Shown piece after piece: positions 34,547 through 45,437 of a stretch of DNA of 64,000 bases. The notes beneath the pieces are model-generated. The model did not search any database. It was not told where the DNA came from and was given only the letters and a program-made list of their open reading frames with translations. Each line of letters begins with the position of its first letter. Positions within the stretch are counted from its first letter, which is position 1. Made by a program: the position numbers and the translations under genes. Source of the stretch: an uncultured Eubacteriales bacterium (GTDB lineage Bacteria; Bacillota; Clostridia; TANB77; CAG-508); assembly GCA_949840345.1 (NCBI GenBank), contig CATKWX010000001.1:62001-126000 (forward strand). Reading direction: 5' to 3'.

Positions 34547-36082
34547 TTATCCTTCTTGTTTGTTTTTCTCTCCAAAGTAATTTGTTGTTGTATATTGATT
34601 ATATTTTTCTCTTCCTATTGCTTTATAATATGCGTCTTGTTTATTACCAACTAAATTTTCCGGATATAAATTTCCATATTCGTCTCTGAAGTTCTTGCTA
34701 TCAGAATCATAGTGTCCACCTACTATACAGTAATAACAAGCTCCTTCTCGATGCCTATAATAAGTTTGCTTTGTAGTTTCTCCACCATTTGAAATTTTTA
34801 CAGTAAATTTTTGAAAATTGTAGTTTGAAAATCCTGTTATTTTATCACTATTTTGATTTAAATATGGACAATCAATTTTATGATAAGATCTTGTTTTTTC
34901 ATCTTCAGCATAATCTATATAATATATGTTTTCTGGGTCTACGAAGAATTTATTTGTTGCACTTTGTACAATTGAATAATTGTTATAATATCTTGTTCCA
35001 ACTGGCATACCTTGAACAAATGCAACCATACATATATTAGAAGAAATTGTAATCCATTCGTCTGGATTTATTTGCGGTAATCTAAAATTGTATTTTGTAT
35101 CTTCGTTTGCTCCAGCTGAAGCTGCATATGCTGATATAGAATAATTTAGATTATCTTGTATGCTATTTTTTATAACTTCCATCCTATGTTGATTAAAGCG
35201 AGAGTTTATGTCTTCTGGGTTATTATTTGAACCTATATCAAATATTTTTGTATTATCATCCTCTTCAAAAATATGAGCTCCGTTTCTCATTGCATGTCTA
35301 GCTTCTATATCCTTTAAATTCTCATTTACCCAATTTGTAAAAGTACTTGCTTCTGCGTAATATTTTTTTGCGCTATTAGGGTTTATATAATATAACTCAT
35401 TTCTTTCATATAAGTATTCTCCACCTTTTGGTGTTTCTTGATTATATATATCAAGAGTAACATTACGTGCTCTAATATTTACCTCGTTTGTTGCTACATT
35501 TGCAACAGGAACATATTCTTCTATTGTATTTTCTTCACCTACTGATATATCCTCAGCAATTAAATAACCAGACCTTACTTCGTATTCATTACCTTTCTTT
35601 AAATAAACAACAATATAATTATCTAATGTATAGTTAACTACTGCGTATGTACTACCTCTTTTATATGTTACAGAATAATAATTATATGGTTGTAATGTAT
35701 ATGCAAATCCATTATTTTCTGTTAATGTAGGTGCATATATATAATATCCATCGTACAAAGTAAATAGCATTGCTGGAATGTATGGTTTTATGTATCTATC
35801 TGTACCACCCGGAACTCCCATACTTGCTGAAAAAGAGGTCATAAATGTAGAAATAGCAGCATTTATATCGTCACGTACTGTATCTGCTACGTTTGATAAA
35901 TCGTTGTTCATTGTGTTTATGTCAAAGGCTTTTATTGCATCATATGAGGCGTCCATTAGTTTTGCATCGTACGAGTTTTGTAATACCAAGGTGTCTATTT
36001 GGGCTTGCGTGTATGCAGATATTATTAATGATATTGGTAACATTATTATTATAAATATAATTGATAAATGCTGTAATTTCAT
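34547..36082 (-). CDS. Large pseudopilin/TadE-like protein with N-terminal TM, in Tad-like operon
   Basis: Single N-terminal hydrophobic helix then large soluble domain; operon context. Confidence 0.6.
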   Translation of the reverse strand: MKLQHLSIIFIIIMLPISLIISAYTQAQIDTLVLQNSYDAKLMDASYDAIKAFDINTMNNDLSNVADTVRDDINAAISTFMTSFSASMGVPGGTDRYIKPYIPAMLFTLYDGYYIYAPTLTENNGFAYTLQPYNYYSVTYKRGSTYAVVNYTLDNYIVVYLKKGNEYEVRSGYLIAEDISVGEENTIEEYVPVANVATNEVNIRARNVTLDIYNQETPKGGEYLYERNELYYINPNSAKKYYAEASTFTNWVNENLKDIEARHAMRNGAHIFEEDDNTKIFDIGSNNNPEDINSRFNQHRMEVIKNSIQDNLNYSISAYAASAGANEDTKYNFRLPQINPDEWITISSNICMVAFVQGMPVGTRYYNNYSIVQSATNKFFVDPENIYYIDYAEDEKTRSYHKIDCPYLNQNSDKITGFSNYNFQKFTVKISNGGETTKQTYYRHREGACYYCIVGGHYDSDSKNFRDEYGNLYPENLVGNKQDAYYKAIGREKYNQYTTTNYFGEKNKQEG

Positions 36083-36117
36083 TTTTTCACCTACTCTTAT
36101 GTGTGTTTTTTTGTTTT

Positions 36118-36156
36118 CGGAACGACGAGGGCGTCGTTCCCTACGGTGTTTGCAAT
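36118..36156. repeat. Intergenic palindromic element, type A
   Basis: cggaacgacgagggcgtcgttccctacggtgtttgcaatt. Confidence 0.88.
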
Positions 36157-36223
36157 TTGTTTTTTGTATTTATTATCTAAACAAAGGGCGTATGCAATAC
36201 GCCCCTATTTTTTATTGTTTTTA

Positions 36224-36745
36224 TTAATGTGCATTTGCCGTTACTACTCTTGAATGGCTTGCAGCTATTTGATATGCATCAGAACCGCTTATACTATAAA
36301 AGAAACTTCTTAACATTTGCGCAATTGTTCTATTTTTGTTTTTTACTTGAACAGAAACCATATCTCCTTGCTTTAATTTAATAGAACCATCTTTATCTAA
36401 TTGGTCTATTACTTGTGTTGTATATTCTGAATAATATAAGTTTTCACCAATTCTATCTGATGAGCCCCAAGCTGATTTTTTGCTAGGGTTTTCATCTAAT
36501 CTTTTTATTTCCAATTCAACATCATAGTAATTACCTGTTGCAGCTAATGTTTGTGTAAATCTATTATAATTTTCGTATGTCATTTTTCCAGTTGTACTAA
36601 CATTATCTACAAATTCAGCTGTTGCTGTTTGTACAGATAATTGTGCAATGTCGTCGTTTCTTTCAGATACTGACATTAACGGAAATATAAACATTAATAT
36701 TGCTGCTAAAAATATAGCAATTACTGTTATTAGTGAATCTCCCAT
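36224..36745 (-). CDS. Pilin-like membrane-anchored protein of Tad-like operon
   Basis: N-terminal TM, collinear operon context. Confidence 0.55.
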   Translation of the reverse strand: MGDSLITVIAIFLAAILMFIFPLMSVSERNDDIAQLSVQTATAEFVDNVSTTGKMTYENYNRFTQTLAATGNYYDVELEIKRLDENPSKKSAWGSSDRIGENLYYSEYTTQVIDQLDKDGSIKLKQGDMVSVQVKNKNRTIAQMLRSFFYSISGSDAYQIAASHSRVVTANAH

Positions 36746-36763
36746 ATTACCCCCTTCTTTCTA

Positions 36764-37423
36764 TTATGTTTTTGTAAAAGTCATATTTATTTTTGTAGTA
36801 CCAGATTCTTCTGTAACATATGTTCCATCGTAATCTGGATCGTTAGGATTTGTAAAACTATATCTTGTTCCTGTTTTTGTTATTTCAAATTTTTGACGAT
36901 AGGTATCTCCAAAATTGAAATAATTATTGTGCTCAATAGTTTCATTATTTATTGTTATTCCATTTCTATCTCCAGATACATATCCATCAACTCTTAATTT
37001 TGCATCTGTATTTGTTTTTGAACCAATCCAATATATACCACTTGGATATAATTTACCATAAGTAGTAGGTCCTTTATACTGTTCATCTTTTTTGACTTTA
37101 CCATCACGATATCTTTGTTCTGTATCTAAATCAAATACATTTTCAATTCTTCCAGAACTACTAGCTATTTCTATAGAATATTTTTCTTTATAATACCTAT
37201 ATAAGTTTGGAATAACTGTTTCAGCACCTACTGTTCTTCCATAGTTTTCTTGATTAACTATTTCAGCTTCTGTGTAAGATTCCACATAGGTTCTATCATT
37301 TGAAGAAACTACAATGTCTGCTACACGTTTTGACTGGTTAAATGTAGTAAATGCTAAACCTATTGCTATTATAAAGGCAAATACTGAAAATGCCATTTTT
37401 AAAGCTTCTGCTGCATCTTCCAT
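36764..37423 (-). CDS. Pseudopilin-like protein
   Basis: MEDAAEALKMAFSVFAFIIAIGLAF N-terminus resembles neighbours. Confidence 0.6.
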   Translation of the reverse strand: MEDAAEALKMAFSVFAFIIAIGLAFTTFNQSKRVADIVVSSNDRTYVESYTEAEIVNQENYGRTVGAETVIPNLYRYYKEKYSIEIASSSGRIENVFDLDTEQRYRDGKVKKDEQYKGPTTYGKLYPSGIYWIGSKTNTDAKLRVDGYVSGDRNGITINNETIEHNNYFNFGDTYRQKFEITKTGTRYSFTNPNDPDYDGTYVTEESGTTKINMTFTKT

Positions 37424-37447
37424 AATTTATCTTCCTTTATTTAGATT

Positions 37448-37843
37448 TTATCCACCTGTTGAAGTTCTTTTTGGTTTCCCTATTGTTATTACATTTATAT
37501 AACCAGCATCATCTTTCTCTACTGCTACTGAATATCTTGATGTTGATCTAATTTTATTTTGGTCTACTCCATCATAGTTTATAGTTAAATCTAAGTCTGG
37601 ATCGTTTCTTTTCTTTAAATCAACTTTATCAATTAAATCTAATACCTTATCTCCTGTAACATTATCTCCTATCGCAGCTTTAAATTGACCATTAAATGAT
37701 TCTACAGTCATTTCATTCATTTGATCATCTTGTTGTCCTTGTATTCCTCCAGTTCCTCTTAATAATGTTATTCCCATTGTTACTAATAATATAGATACTA
37801 AAATTGCTCCTGCTATAATTAATGCTTTTGTTGCGTTCTCCAT
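37448..37843 (-). CDS. Pseudopilin-like protein
   Basis: MENATKALIIAGAILVSILLVTMGITLLR N-terminus. Confidence 0.65.
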   Translation of the reverse strand: MENATKALIIAGAILVSILLVTMGITLLRGTGGIQGQQDDQMNEMTVESFNGQFKAAIGDNVTGDKVLDLIDKVDLKKRNDPDLDLTINYDGVDQNKIRSTSRYSVAVEKDDAGYINVITIGKPKRTSTGG

Positions 37844-37922
37844 AAAATTTCCTCCTTTGAATATTTATTATTATTTTATTTTAAACTTAGATTACTTTTT
37901 AATCTAAAACTAAAAACTTAAA

Positions 37923-38357
37923 TTATTCTTCTACTTGAGTAAATACTATTTTGCTTACTCTACCAGTTTCTTTGTGATATTCTATATATGTACATTCAAA
38001 TTCTATTACATTAAAGTTTTTTACAAATTCTGTTATGCCTGCTTTATACATTTGCTCCATTTGATATGTTTTTTCTATTGTTATCATATTTAGTTCTACT
38101 TTTATACAGTATTTCCCATCGTTTATGTACATTCCGTTTTCGTCTTTTTGTATTTTATGTTTTTCGTTATTATCTATTGCTTTATACATTATACTTGTTA
38201 CGTCTGTTCCATAAACTTGTTTGTTTAAGTATTGTTCATATTCTAAATTTATAGTTTTTAAAGACTTTTTGTCGTCTTCTTTTGCTTTTAAAATTATAGT
38301 TAACATAGACATTATTACTATGAATATTATAATAATTATAGCAAAATTCTTTTTCAT
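37923..38357 (-). CDS. Membrane-anchored protein of Tad-like operon
   Basis: N-terminal TM; C-terminus (CTYIEYHKETGRVSKIVFTQVEE) resembles that of 38922-39569. Confidence 0.55.
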   Translation of the reverse strand: MKKNFAIIIIIFIVIMSMLTIILKAKEDDKKSLKTINLEYEQYLNKQVYGTDVTSIMYKAIDNNEKHKIQKDENGMYINDGKYCIKVELNMITIEKTYQMEQMYKAGITEFVKNFNVIEFECTYIEYHKETGRVSKIVFTQVEE

Positions 38358-38429
38358 AAGTTAGTCTCCTTCTTTTATTATAATATATATATCTACATTT
38401 TGCAACATTTTGTATGAATTTTTTTCATA

Positions 38430-38885
38430 TTATGGTATTTCTTTTATATCTATTCTATTTACTATATCACTATTTGAACTACTATGTTGAGTTGTCATTG
38501 CATATTTTAGTTTACTTGAATTTGCAGTATTTAAAAATTTTACCCACTCTTCTTCGTTCCAACCATTTATTGATTTTGTGTTCTTATAAAAAACTTCTAT
38601 AATTTCTTTATTGTATTTATTATTATAATCTTTTGCTAAATTTACTATAGTTCTTACATCTTGTGCTGTTATATAGTTTTTTTCATCATCACTTGCACCT
38701 TGTGGATTGAATTCGTATTTTTTAAATTTTACATTAAATTCTTCTAATTGCCTAGTTCTTGTACTTTGCGCATTTTCTGCAGAAAAATTTGAAAAGTTTC
38801 TCCATAATGCAACACCTATTGAAAGCAATATTATTCCTATTAGTACTGCGCCAGCTATTATTAGTGCTTTAGTTGCATTCTCCAT
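38430..38885 (-). CDS. Pseudopilin-like protein
   Basis: MENATKALIIAGAVLIGIILLSIGVALWR N-terminus. Confidence 0.65.
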   Translation of the reverse strand: MENATKALIIAGAVLIGIILLSIGVALWRNFSNFSAENAQSTRTRQLEEFNVKFKKYEFNPQGASDDEKNYITAQDVRTIVNLAKDYNNKYNKEIIEVFYKNTKSINGWNEEEWVKFLNTANSSKLKYAMTTQHSSSNSDIVNRIDIKEIP

Positions 38886-38921
38886 TTATATTACCTCCAT
38901 TAATTTACTTTAGGTGTATTT

Positions 38922-39569
38922 TTATATCTTCATTTCAGGTTTAACATGAAATTCCGTGAAAACAATTTTACATACTCTGCCACTACTAGGATGTTTTTCT
39001 ATTCCAGTGCAAGTAAAATATCTTAATTTAAAATCTTCGTCCTTGCTATATTTCTCTACACGTACATAGGTAGACCCTTTTTTGGTTTCTGTTACTTTTA
39101 CAGCATCATCTTTAACAATGTTTAATAATTTTTCTTGATATTGCCTTGGATTTGATAGCATATACCAAGTATTTTCATATAAAAATGGCTCATCATCATA
39201 TTTTTTAGTTTCTGTAGTTTCATTGTCTTTAGTTCTAGTATACGTTATTGAATACCCCTGAACATTACTTTCAAGTATAAATTGCACATCTATAAAATAA
39301 GGATCACTTGGGTCATATGTTATTCCATATTTTTCGTTACTAGCCATTGCTTTATTTAAAACTGTTATTACATCTGTTCCATATAAATTTTGTTTATTAT
39401 ATGACTCAAATTCTTTATTAAATTCAACTTCTTGAGATATTTTTTCGTTGTCAGCCTTTGCTTGTGGCAGAATTCCCCATTGTTGGAAAGAATACCATAG
39501 AGTTGCAATTACTATTATTGCTATTAATACTCCTCCAGCTATGGTTAATGCTTTTGCCGCATTTTCCAT
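38922..39569 (-). CDS. Pseudopilin-like protein
   Basis: MENAAKALTIAGGVLIAIIVIATLWYSF N-terminus. Confidence 0.65.
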   Translation of the reverse strand: MENAAKALTIAGGVLIAIIVIATLWYSFQQWGILPQAKADNEKISQEVEFNKEFESYNKQNLYGTDVITVLNKAMASNEKYGITYDPSDPYFIDVQFILESNVQGYSITYTRTKDNETTETKKYDDEPFLYENTWYMLSNPRQYQEKLLNIVKDDAVKVTETKKGSTYVRVEKYSKDEDFKLRYFTCTGIEKHPSSGRVCKIVFTEFHVKPEMKI

Positions 39570-39590
39570 TGTTTAATCACCTCTTTACAG

Positions 39591-41661
39591 TTACATCATA
39601 CCTGTCATTGTGTTAAATGAACTTGACATACTTGAGAAGCCTATTACTACCATTGGTACTATTAAGAATCCTACGAATAAGCATACCATTGGTGCAAATC
39701 CAAGTACTTTTCCTATAAGTGCTTTTTTAGATATAAGTCTATCGTTTGCTTCTTTTCTTTTTTCTTGATAGTATGCTCTTTCTGTATCTAATTCGTCAAA
39801 AGCATCTACTATTGGTATTTTTTCTACTGCAGCTTGTAAGCTTTCAATTATTTGTTCCATTTGCTTAAATGATATATCGTTTTTCAATTCTTCTAATGCT
39901 TCCCAAGCACCTGCTTCATAGTTGTTTACACATTTTGATATTGGTTCTCTGAAAATGTTTGAGTATCTTTCCATCCACTCTAATATCATTTCTACATTTA
40001 CTCTTTCTATTTTCATAAGCATCATTATTATGGTATGGAACTGCATTACTTCGTTTTCCATTTCAAGTTGTCTCATTTTCTTTTGGAATACTAATAACCA
40101 CATTGGTACATAGTATGCAACTGCTGCAAATAGGAAAGCCATAAGTAATTCGAACCATTGCATATACTCACTATTTACAATTGTTAATTTTCCAAAAATT
40201 CTCTCTGCTGCCTCGGCTCTTTCTGATTCCTTTTTGTCTTTATATTCTTTAGAATATTTTAAATCCTGTTCTATTAGTTCTTGTGTTATATCTGTTCTAC
40301 CTTTGTATTTATCTAGATATACGTTATCTGATAGAGTTAGCTCCATCGCCTTTTTATTATCTCCACCTTGCGCACTTATCAGATCGTAATCTGTTGTAGG
40401 CTGTTCGTATACGTAATTTATAGCAACTTTATGTATTTGTTCAAATAAGAATAATGCTACAAAAAATGTTCCTATGCATATTAAAATTCTATTTATATAT
40501 AAAGATTCCATTTTTTGCTTAGTTGCAGCATCTTTCATTAATTGTATATTTTTTCTGTATTCTTTTGTTCCTTGTTTTGGTATAAATAGGTTTACTATTT
40601 TTTTAACTAATGGATTTCTATATGCTTTTGCTTGCCAAGTTTGATTTGGGTCTTTATATGCATCTTTAATGCTTCCATTGTCTTTTACTTTTCTTATTAA
40701 TATGTAACATAAAAATGACAATACTAATAATATTATTTGTGTTATTAATCCTCCTTTTCCATCATAAAAGTTTGATGTAAAAGAGAAGGAACTAACAGCC
40801 CATTTTTTTAATGGCTCTATACATAATACTGGTAAGGCTGCAATGATTGATAAACTTTGGAATACATAGTCTATCTTATCTCTTTTTAATATTTCTAGTT
40901 GCATTTCTTGTGTTATGTTGTTTAAGTTTTTTAAATATAGAGAACCTGTATCTACTTTTCTATCTCCAAATTCTCTTGTTAAATATGATATTCCTGCAAA
41001 TTCTTTTAAAAAGCTATTTGGTGCAACATCATAATATTTTTCTAGCTCCATTTCTGGATCGTCTGACTGTAATATTTCATATATTTTTTCAGCTTGTCTT
41101 GATACTTCTAGTTCATCGTTTTGAGCAGCTTCATATATTGCCTCTTCTACCATATTGTATTCGTGATATGCATGTCTAACTTCAGCAAAGAAGTCTATTT
41201 GTTGTTTTAAAAGTTTTGTATCTATTTTGTCTACCATACCACTCATTCTAGATTCAATTAATATTCCTTCAAAGAATAACAATATTGTCATAAGCAGTGG
41301 ATTAGTTTTAGCTGTAGCTATTATTACAATTGTAAGAGGTAGAACTATTGCTAGTCCTTTTGTAATTATTTTTGCTGTTTGAATTCTTGTGGTGTATTCG
41401 TCTTCTAGGTTTATTATTTCTAGTCTTCTTCTCATTTTGTTAACATATCTATTTAAAAATGGTATTTTTTTGTAGTATAAATACAATTTTTGATATGTAA
41501 CTTCAGATTTATTACTTTTTTGCTTTGCGCCTTCTTTTAATTGCTTTATATGTTTTGCTTGCTTGTCTGTTTTTTTCATAATAATTACATAAGCAATTAC
41601 AACTAAAATAAATAGTCCTCCGGCATATAAACATTAATGTTTTTATAAAATCTTGTGACAT
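39591..41661 (-). CDS. TadB/TadC-like inner-membrane platform protein, interrupted by a +1 shift at CGG 41620-41622
   Basis: ATG 41661: MSQDFIKTLMFIC-(C)GGA-GLFILVVIAYVIIMKKTDKQAKHIKQL...; skipping C restores an N-terminal TM; length 3n+1. Confidence 0.82.
41620..41622 (-). other. Recoding site: TGC CGG AGG ACT -> TGC (C)GGA GGA CTA TTT ATT TTA
   Basis: In-frame CGG at codon 14 between start codon and main ORF. Confidence 0.8.
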
Positions 41662-41695
41662 TTTGTGGTATTACACCTCTTTTCTGCTCTTTAGT

Positions 41696-43667
41696 TTATT
41701 TATTTGCTAGTGGTTTTCTTCCTCTTTTTTTAGGTCCTATTGATACGTTTTCTTCTTTATCTGAATCGTATATCATTGTTGCTTTTAGTGCATCTTTTCC
41801 CCAGTGTTTTTCTATAAATTTATTGAATTCTTCTGCATCTGTGTCGTCCATATTTGCTCTCATTTCTCTTAAGTTGTAGTCAGATATTTTATTTGTTACT
41901 ACATATTCTCCATCCACATATTCTAGTATGTTTACATATTTATATGATTCCTTATTAGTTACTTTTGAGAAATATTGTGTTGCATTATCCATAAATTTGT
42001 CTATTTTTCCTTCTAAGGTTTTTTCTTTTCTATGGTCGTAAGTATATTCATTTTTATCTTCTATTGGAATACATTCTGTTATTCTTTCTATGTATCTTCT
42101 TCCTCTAAAGTCTTTTACTTGGTGAATATCGAAGTTTAAAACTTGCACAACTTGCTCTTCTGCAGTTTTTTCGTCTGTGAATACTCCTGTTCTTAACATT
42201 GAGTTTCTTAAGGCTGTAACTAAGTTTGGAAATGTTTTTGCATGGTGAGTAAATAATGTGAATTTAGATGCAACCTGTGCTGCTTGTATCATCCAAGATG
42301 CTACGGGGTCTGTTGCAACCTCACCTATGATGTTAACAGAACCGTCCGTTTTCTTTTGAACGTCTAATCCCATTTGTCCTGATATTGTTTCTGTTTCTCT
42401 AAATGATAATATGTTTCTTGTTGGATATATTTTTCTTAAGTGTAACTCGAATGCAGTTTCTTGAACCCTTATGTTCATTGTTTCGTATATGTTTTCTATC
42501 ATACCCATAAGTGTTGTTGTTTTTCCGGCAACCTTGCTCTCCTGTGATTGCTGTAATTCTTGCACCTTTTACTAAGAATTTTAAAAGATCTATTGCATCT
42601 TCTTTTCCTGGTAATGTTATTAATTGTTCTAGTGTTGCTCTTTTTACGTCGAACTTTCTTACGAAGAATGCCCAAGTTTCTGAAAAGCTTGGTCTTACAA
42701 CAACAACACGTGAACCATCTTTCATTTCGTTAATTTTAAATCCATTTGTGTCTGATAATTGTCCCGGATTGTTATATTTATATATGTTTTGACATACTCT
42801 TTTTAATTCTGCTTCTGTACCAAATGAAAGGAAAGCTAATCTTATAGATTTTCCTTGGAAGAATATCCATATTGAGTCACATGCACGTGGTACTTTTCTT
42901 TCTGTTATTTGTGTTAAATAATCTCCATCTGTTTGTGCAACTTGGCTTAAGAATGATTCTGGAAGTCCAGATACACCACCAGATACACCATCTATGTTCA
43001 TATCTCTAACTTCGTCTATACTACTGTATCCTTTATAGTGTTGATAAATTCTTTGTGTTATTACGTTTAATTTGTCTTCTAATGATAATGCAAAGTTTTC
43101 TTTTTCGTAGATATTGCTTATTTCATCTTCTGTGATAACATATGATGGTTTTGATTCTCCTGCTATGTATTTTAATACTGCTAAATCATATTTTTTTATT
43201 AATTGTGTTAATGCCTCATAACCAAATTCTTTTTTATACATATATATTAATATGTCGAATTTATCTTGTGCTGTTAATAGAGATGGTACATCAAAAGGTA
43301 TAGCTCTAGATATGTTTGTTTCATCAACACCATATTCTTTTAATAAAAGGTCATATATAATTTCTTTTACATATTTTTTATCGTTTACGTCTCCATATGT
43401 ACAACCTTTTAAAGCTTTTTTCAATTCATATTTTTTGTTCTTTCTTCTTTTTAATTCTTCTTCTGAAAGACCAATATCGTATAAATTTACTTTTGTTATT
43501 TCATCTATTCTTCTTTTTACGAATGTTGTCATTCTTTCTAATGAATATGTTTGGTCATCCTTTGCATATTGTTCTTCTTCTTTTTGGCTTTGTCTTTTTC
43601 TAATAAAGTATCTTAAAAGTATATATACAATTAAAATAACCAATAATGTTAATAACATATTACTCAT
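41696..43667 (-). CDS. CpaF/TadA-like secretion ATPase, interrupted by a +1 shift at CGG 42525-42527 inside the Walker A motif
   Basis: ORFs 42399-43667 and 41696-42565 join as ...ARITAITGEQGCGKTTTLMGMIENIYETMNIRVQETAFELHLRK...; length 3n+1. Confidence 0.93.
42525..42527 (-). other. Recoding site: TGC CGG AAA AAC -> TGC (C)GGA AAA ACA ACA ACA
   Basis: In-frame CGG at P-loop GEQGC-G-KTTT. Confidence 0.93.
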
Positions 43668-43706
43668 TTTATCTTAAGCCTCCCTTTTGTTTTATCTGCT
43701 AGTAAC

Positions 43707-44552
43707 TTATATTCTCTTTCCGGCTAACCTTAATCTTTCTTTTATTGTTGCTACTGTTTTCTTTATTTCTTCTATAAATAATGCATTTCTATCTGTTGGA
43801 TTTAAGTTTCTAAATCTTAAGAAGTAGTCTGCTACTTTTCCTTCATTACATGCTTCAAAAAATAATGTGTTATATGGTATAACAGATACTTCTCCTTTAT
43901 ATCCTAAAGTTCTTGCTATGTTTTTTGCATTATATTTTGAGAATTTATCGTATCTTCCTACTAAAACTATTGAATTTCCCTTTTTGAATATCATATTTTC
44001 GTCTCTTATTTTTTCGAATTCTTTTAATAGTTTTAACCTTTGTGTAATATTAACTACTATTAAATCTGACATATTTAATATGCCTTTTATATAATCGTTA
44101 TCTAATCCTTTATTTAAATCTACAAATACTAAATCGTAAAATTGATTTGCAGCTTGTATAACTTCTCCATAGGTTTGTCTTACTTTTTCGTATTCTTGAT
44201 AAGTTTCAGCTTTTGAACCTGATAGAACTTCTAATCTATTTTCCGGGAAAACAAGTCTAGTATAATTAGTTACAGCTTCTGGTGTTAGTTTATTGCTTAA
44301 GGTTAGTTTAACTAATCCATCTATTCCAGCTGATACATCTTTTTTATCTCCAGCAATTTCTTTTAGTAATTCTTCGTTTTTTGGTTCCCAATAGCAAGTT
44401 TCTAATGTATCGTCGTTAAATACTGTTGATACTACAAGTATTTTATAGTTGTGTTCAACTGCCATATGTGTTGCAATTGCTGCTATTGATAATGTTTTTG
44501 CTGTTTCTTCTTTTCCATTGCTCCAGAATGTAACTATTGCCATTTTTTTCAT
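43707..44552 (-). CDS. CpaE/ParA-like ATPase of Tad-like operon
   Basis: VTFWSNGKEETAKTLSIAAIATHMA; DLVFVDLNKGLDNDY. Confidence 0.7.
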   Translation of the reverse strand: MKKMAIVTFWSNGKEETAKTLSIAAIATHMAVEHNYKILVVSTVFNDDTLETCYWEPKNEELLKEIAGDKKDVSAGIDGLVKLTLSNKLTPEAVTNYTRLVFPENRLEVLSGSKAETYQEYEKVRQTYGEVIQAANQFYDLVFVDLNKGLDNDYIKGILNMSDLIVVNITQRLKLLKEFEKIRDENMIFKKGNSIVLVGRYDKFSKYNAKNIARTLGYKGEVSVIPYNTLFFEACNEGKVADYFLRFRNLNPTDRNALFIEEIKKTVATIKERLRLAGKRI

Positions 44553-44592
44553 TCCCTTCTTCTTTTGTTATTAAGATATTCCTTCGAAGTGC

Positions 44593-44632
44593 GGAACGAC
44601 GAGGGCGTCGTTCCCTACGGTGTTTACAATTT
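44593..44632. repeat. Intergenic palindromic element, type A
   Basis: gcggaacgacgagggcgtcgttccctacggtgtttacaattt. Confidence 0.88.
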
Positions 44633-44727
44633 GTCTGTATTTATTATACTTAATTTAGTATTCCTTCGAAGTGTAGAACGACGTTGGTCTGTTCCCTACG
44701 GTGTTTGCAATAAATTTGTTAAAAAGT

Positions 44728-45417
44728 TTATCCTTTTTCTATTAGTTTGTAGACTTTTTTTAAATCGTACATACTTACTCCTGTAATTTCTTGAGCTAAC
44801 ATAGAAAATCCGTTAAGATATTCTGGTGTTAAGTTTTTTAATTTTATTCTTGATACTCTTTGGTTTTCTATTATTGTACTCATATCCCCTTGCTCGAATG
44901 GGAAGTATATTATTTCTTCATTCCATACAATTTTATAATTAGAGGATAAGAAGTTTAAATAATCGTCTTCTTCTCTATCTTGATTTCTTGAGAATAATAC
45001 TTTTTTCATTTTTATTGTTTCTCTTAATCCACTTAAAATTTCTAATCCTTTTTTTAGTGAATACAAATCAAATGAAGTAACGAAGTAATTTCTTTGTGCA
45101 GTATACATATCAAATTTTTCAAAAACTTTGCTTGAATCTGTATCTATTAGGGCAATATCATATAAGCTTTCTATTTTTTCTATTCCTAAATAGTCTTCAA
45201 TTTCTTCAAAGTCTACAAATCCTACTGCTACGTCAAAATCTTCATATTGTGTTACATATGATTTGGTTGGATTTATTACTGGAACTATATATTTCGCTTT
45301 TTGATTAAGGGTAGAGTCAATTACAATTACTCTTTTACCCAAAACTGTTAGTATTTTTGCTATATATATTATAAAGTCTGTTTTATCGTAAGCTCCTACG
45401 AAACCAAATTTCTCCAT
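44728..45417 (-). CDS. ParA/MinD-like degenerate P-loop protein of Tad-like operon
   Basis: Rossmann-like fold, IALIDTDS, adjacent to CpaE-like gene. Confidence 0.5.
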   Translation of the reverse strand: MEKFGFVGAYDKTDFIIYIAKILTVLGKRVIVIDSTLNQKAKYIVPVINPTKSYVTQYEDFDVAVGFVDFEEIEDYLGIEKIESLYDIALIDTDSSKVFEKFDMYTAQRNYFVTSFDLYSLKKGLEILSGLRETIKMKKVLFSRNQDREEDDYLNFLSSNYKIVWNEEIIYFPFEQGDMSTIIENQRVSRIKLKNLTPEYLNGFSMLAQEITGVSMYDLKKVYKLIEKG

Positions 45418-45437
45418 TATAGTTCCCCCATTTTTCT

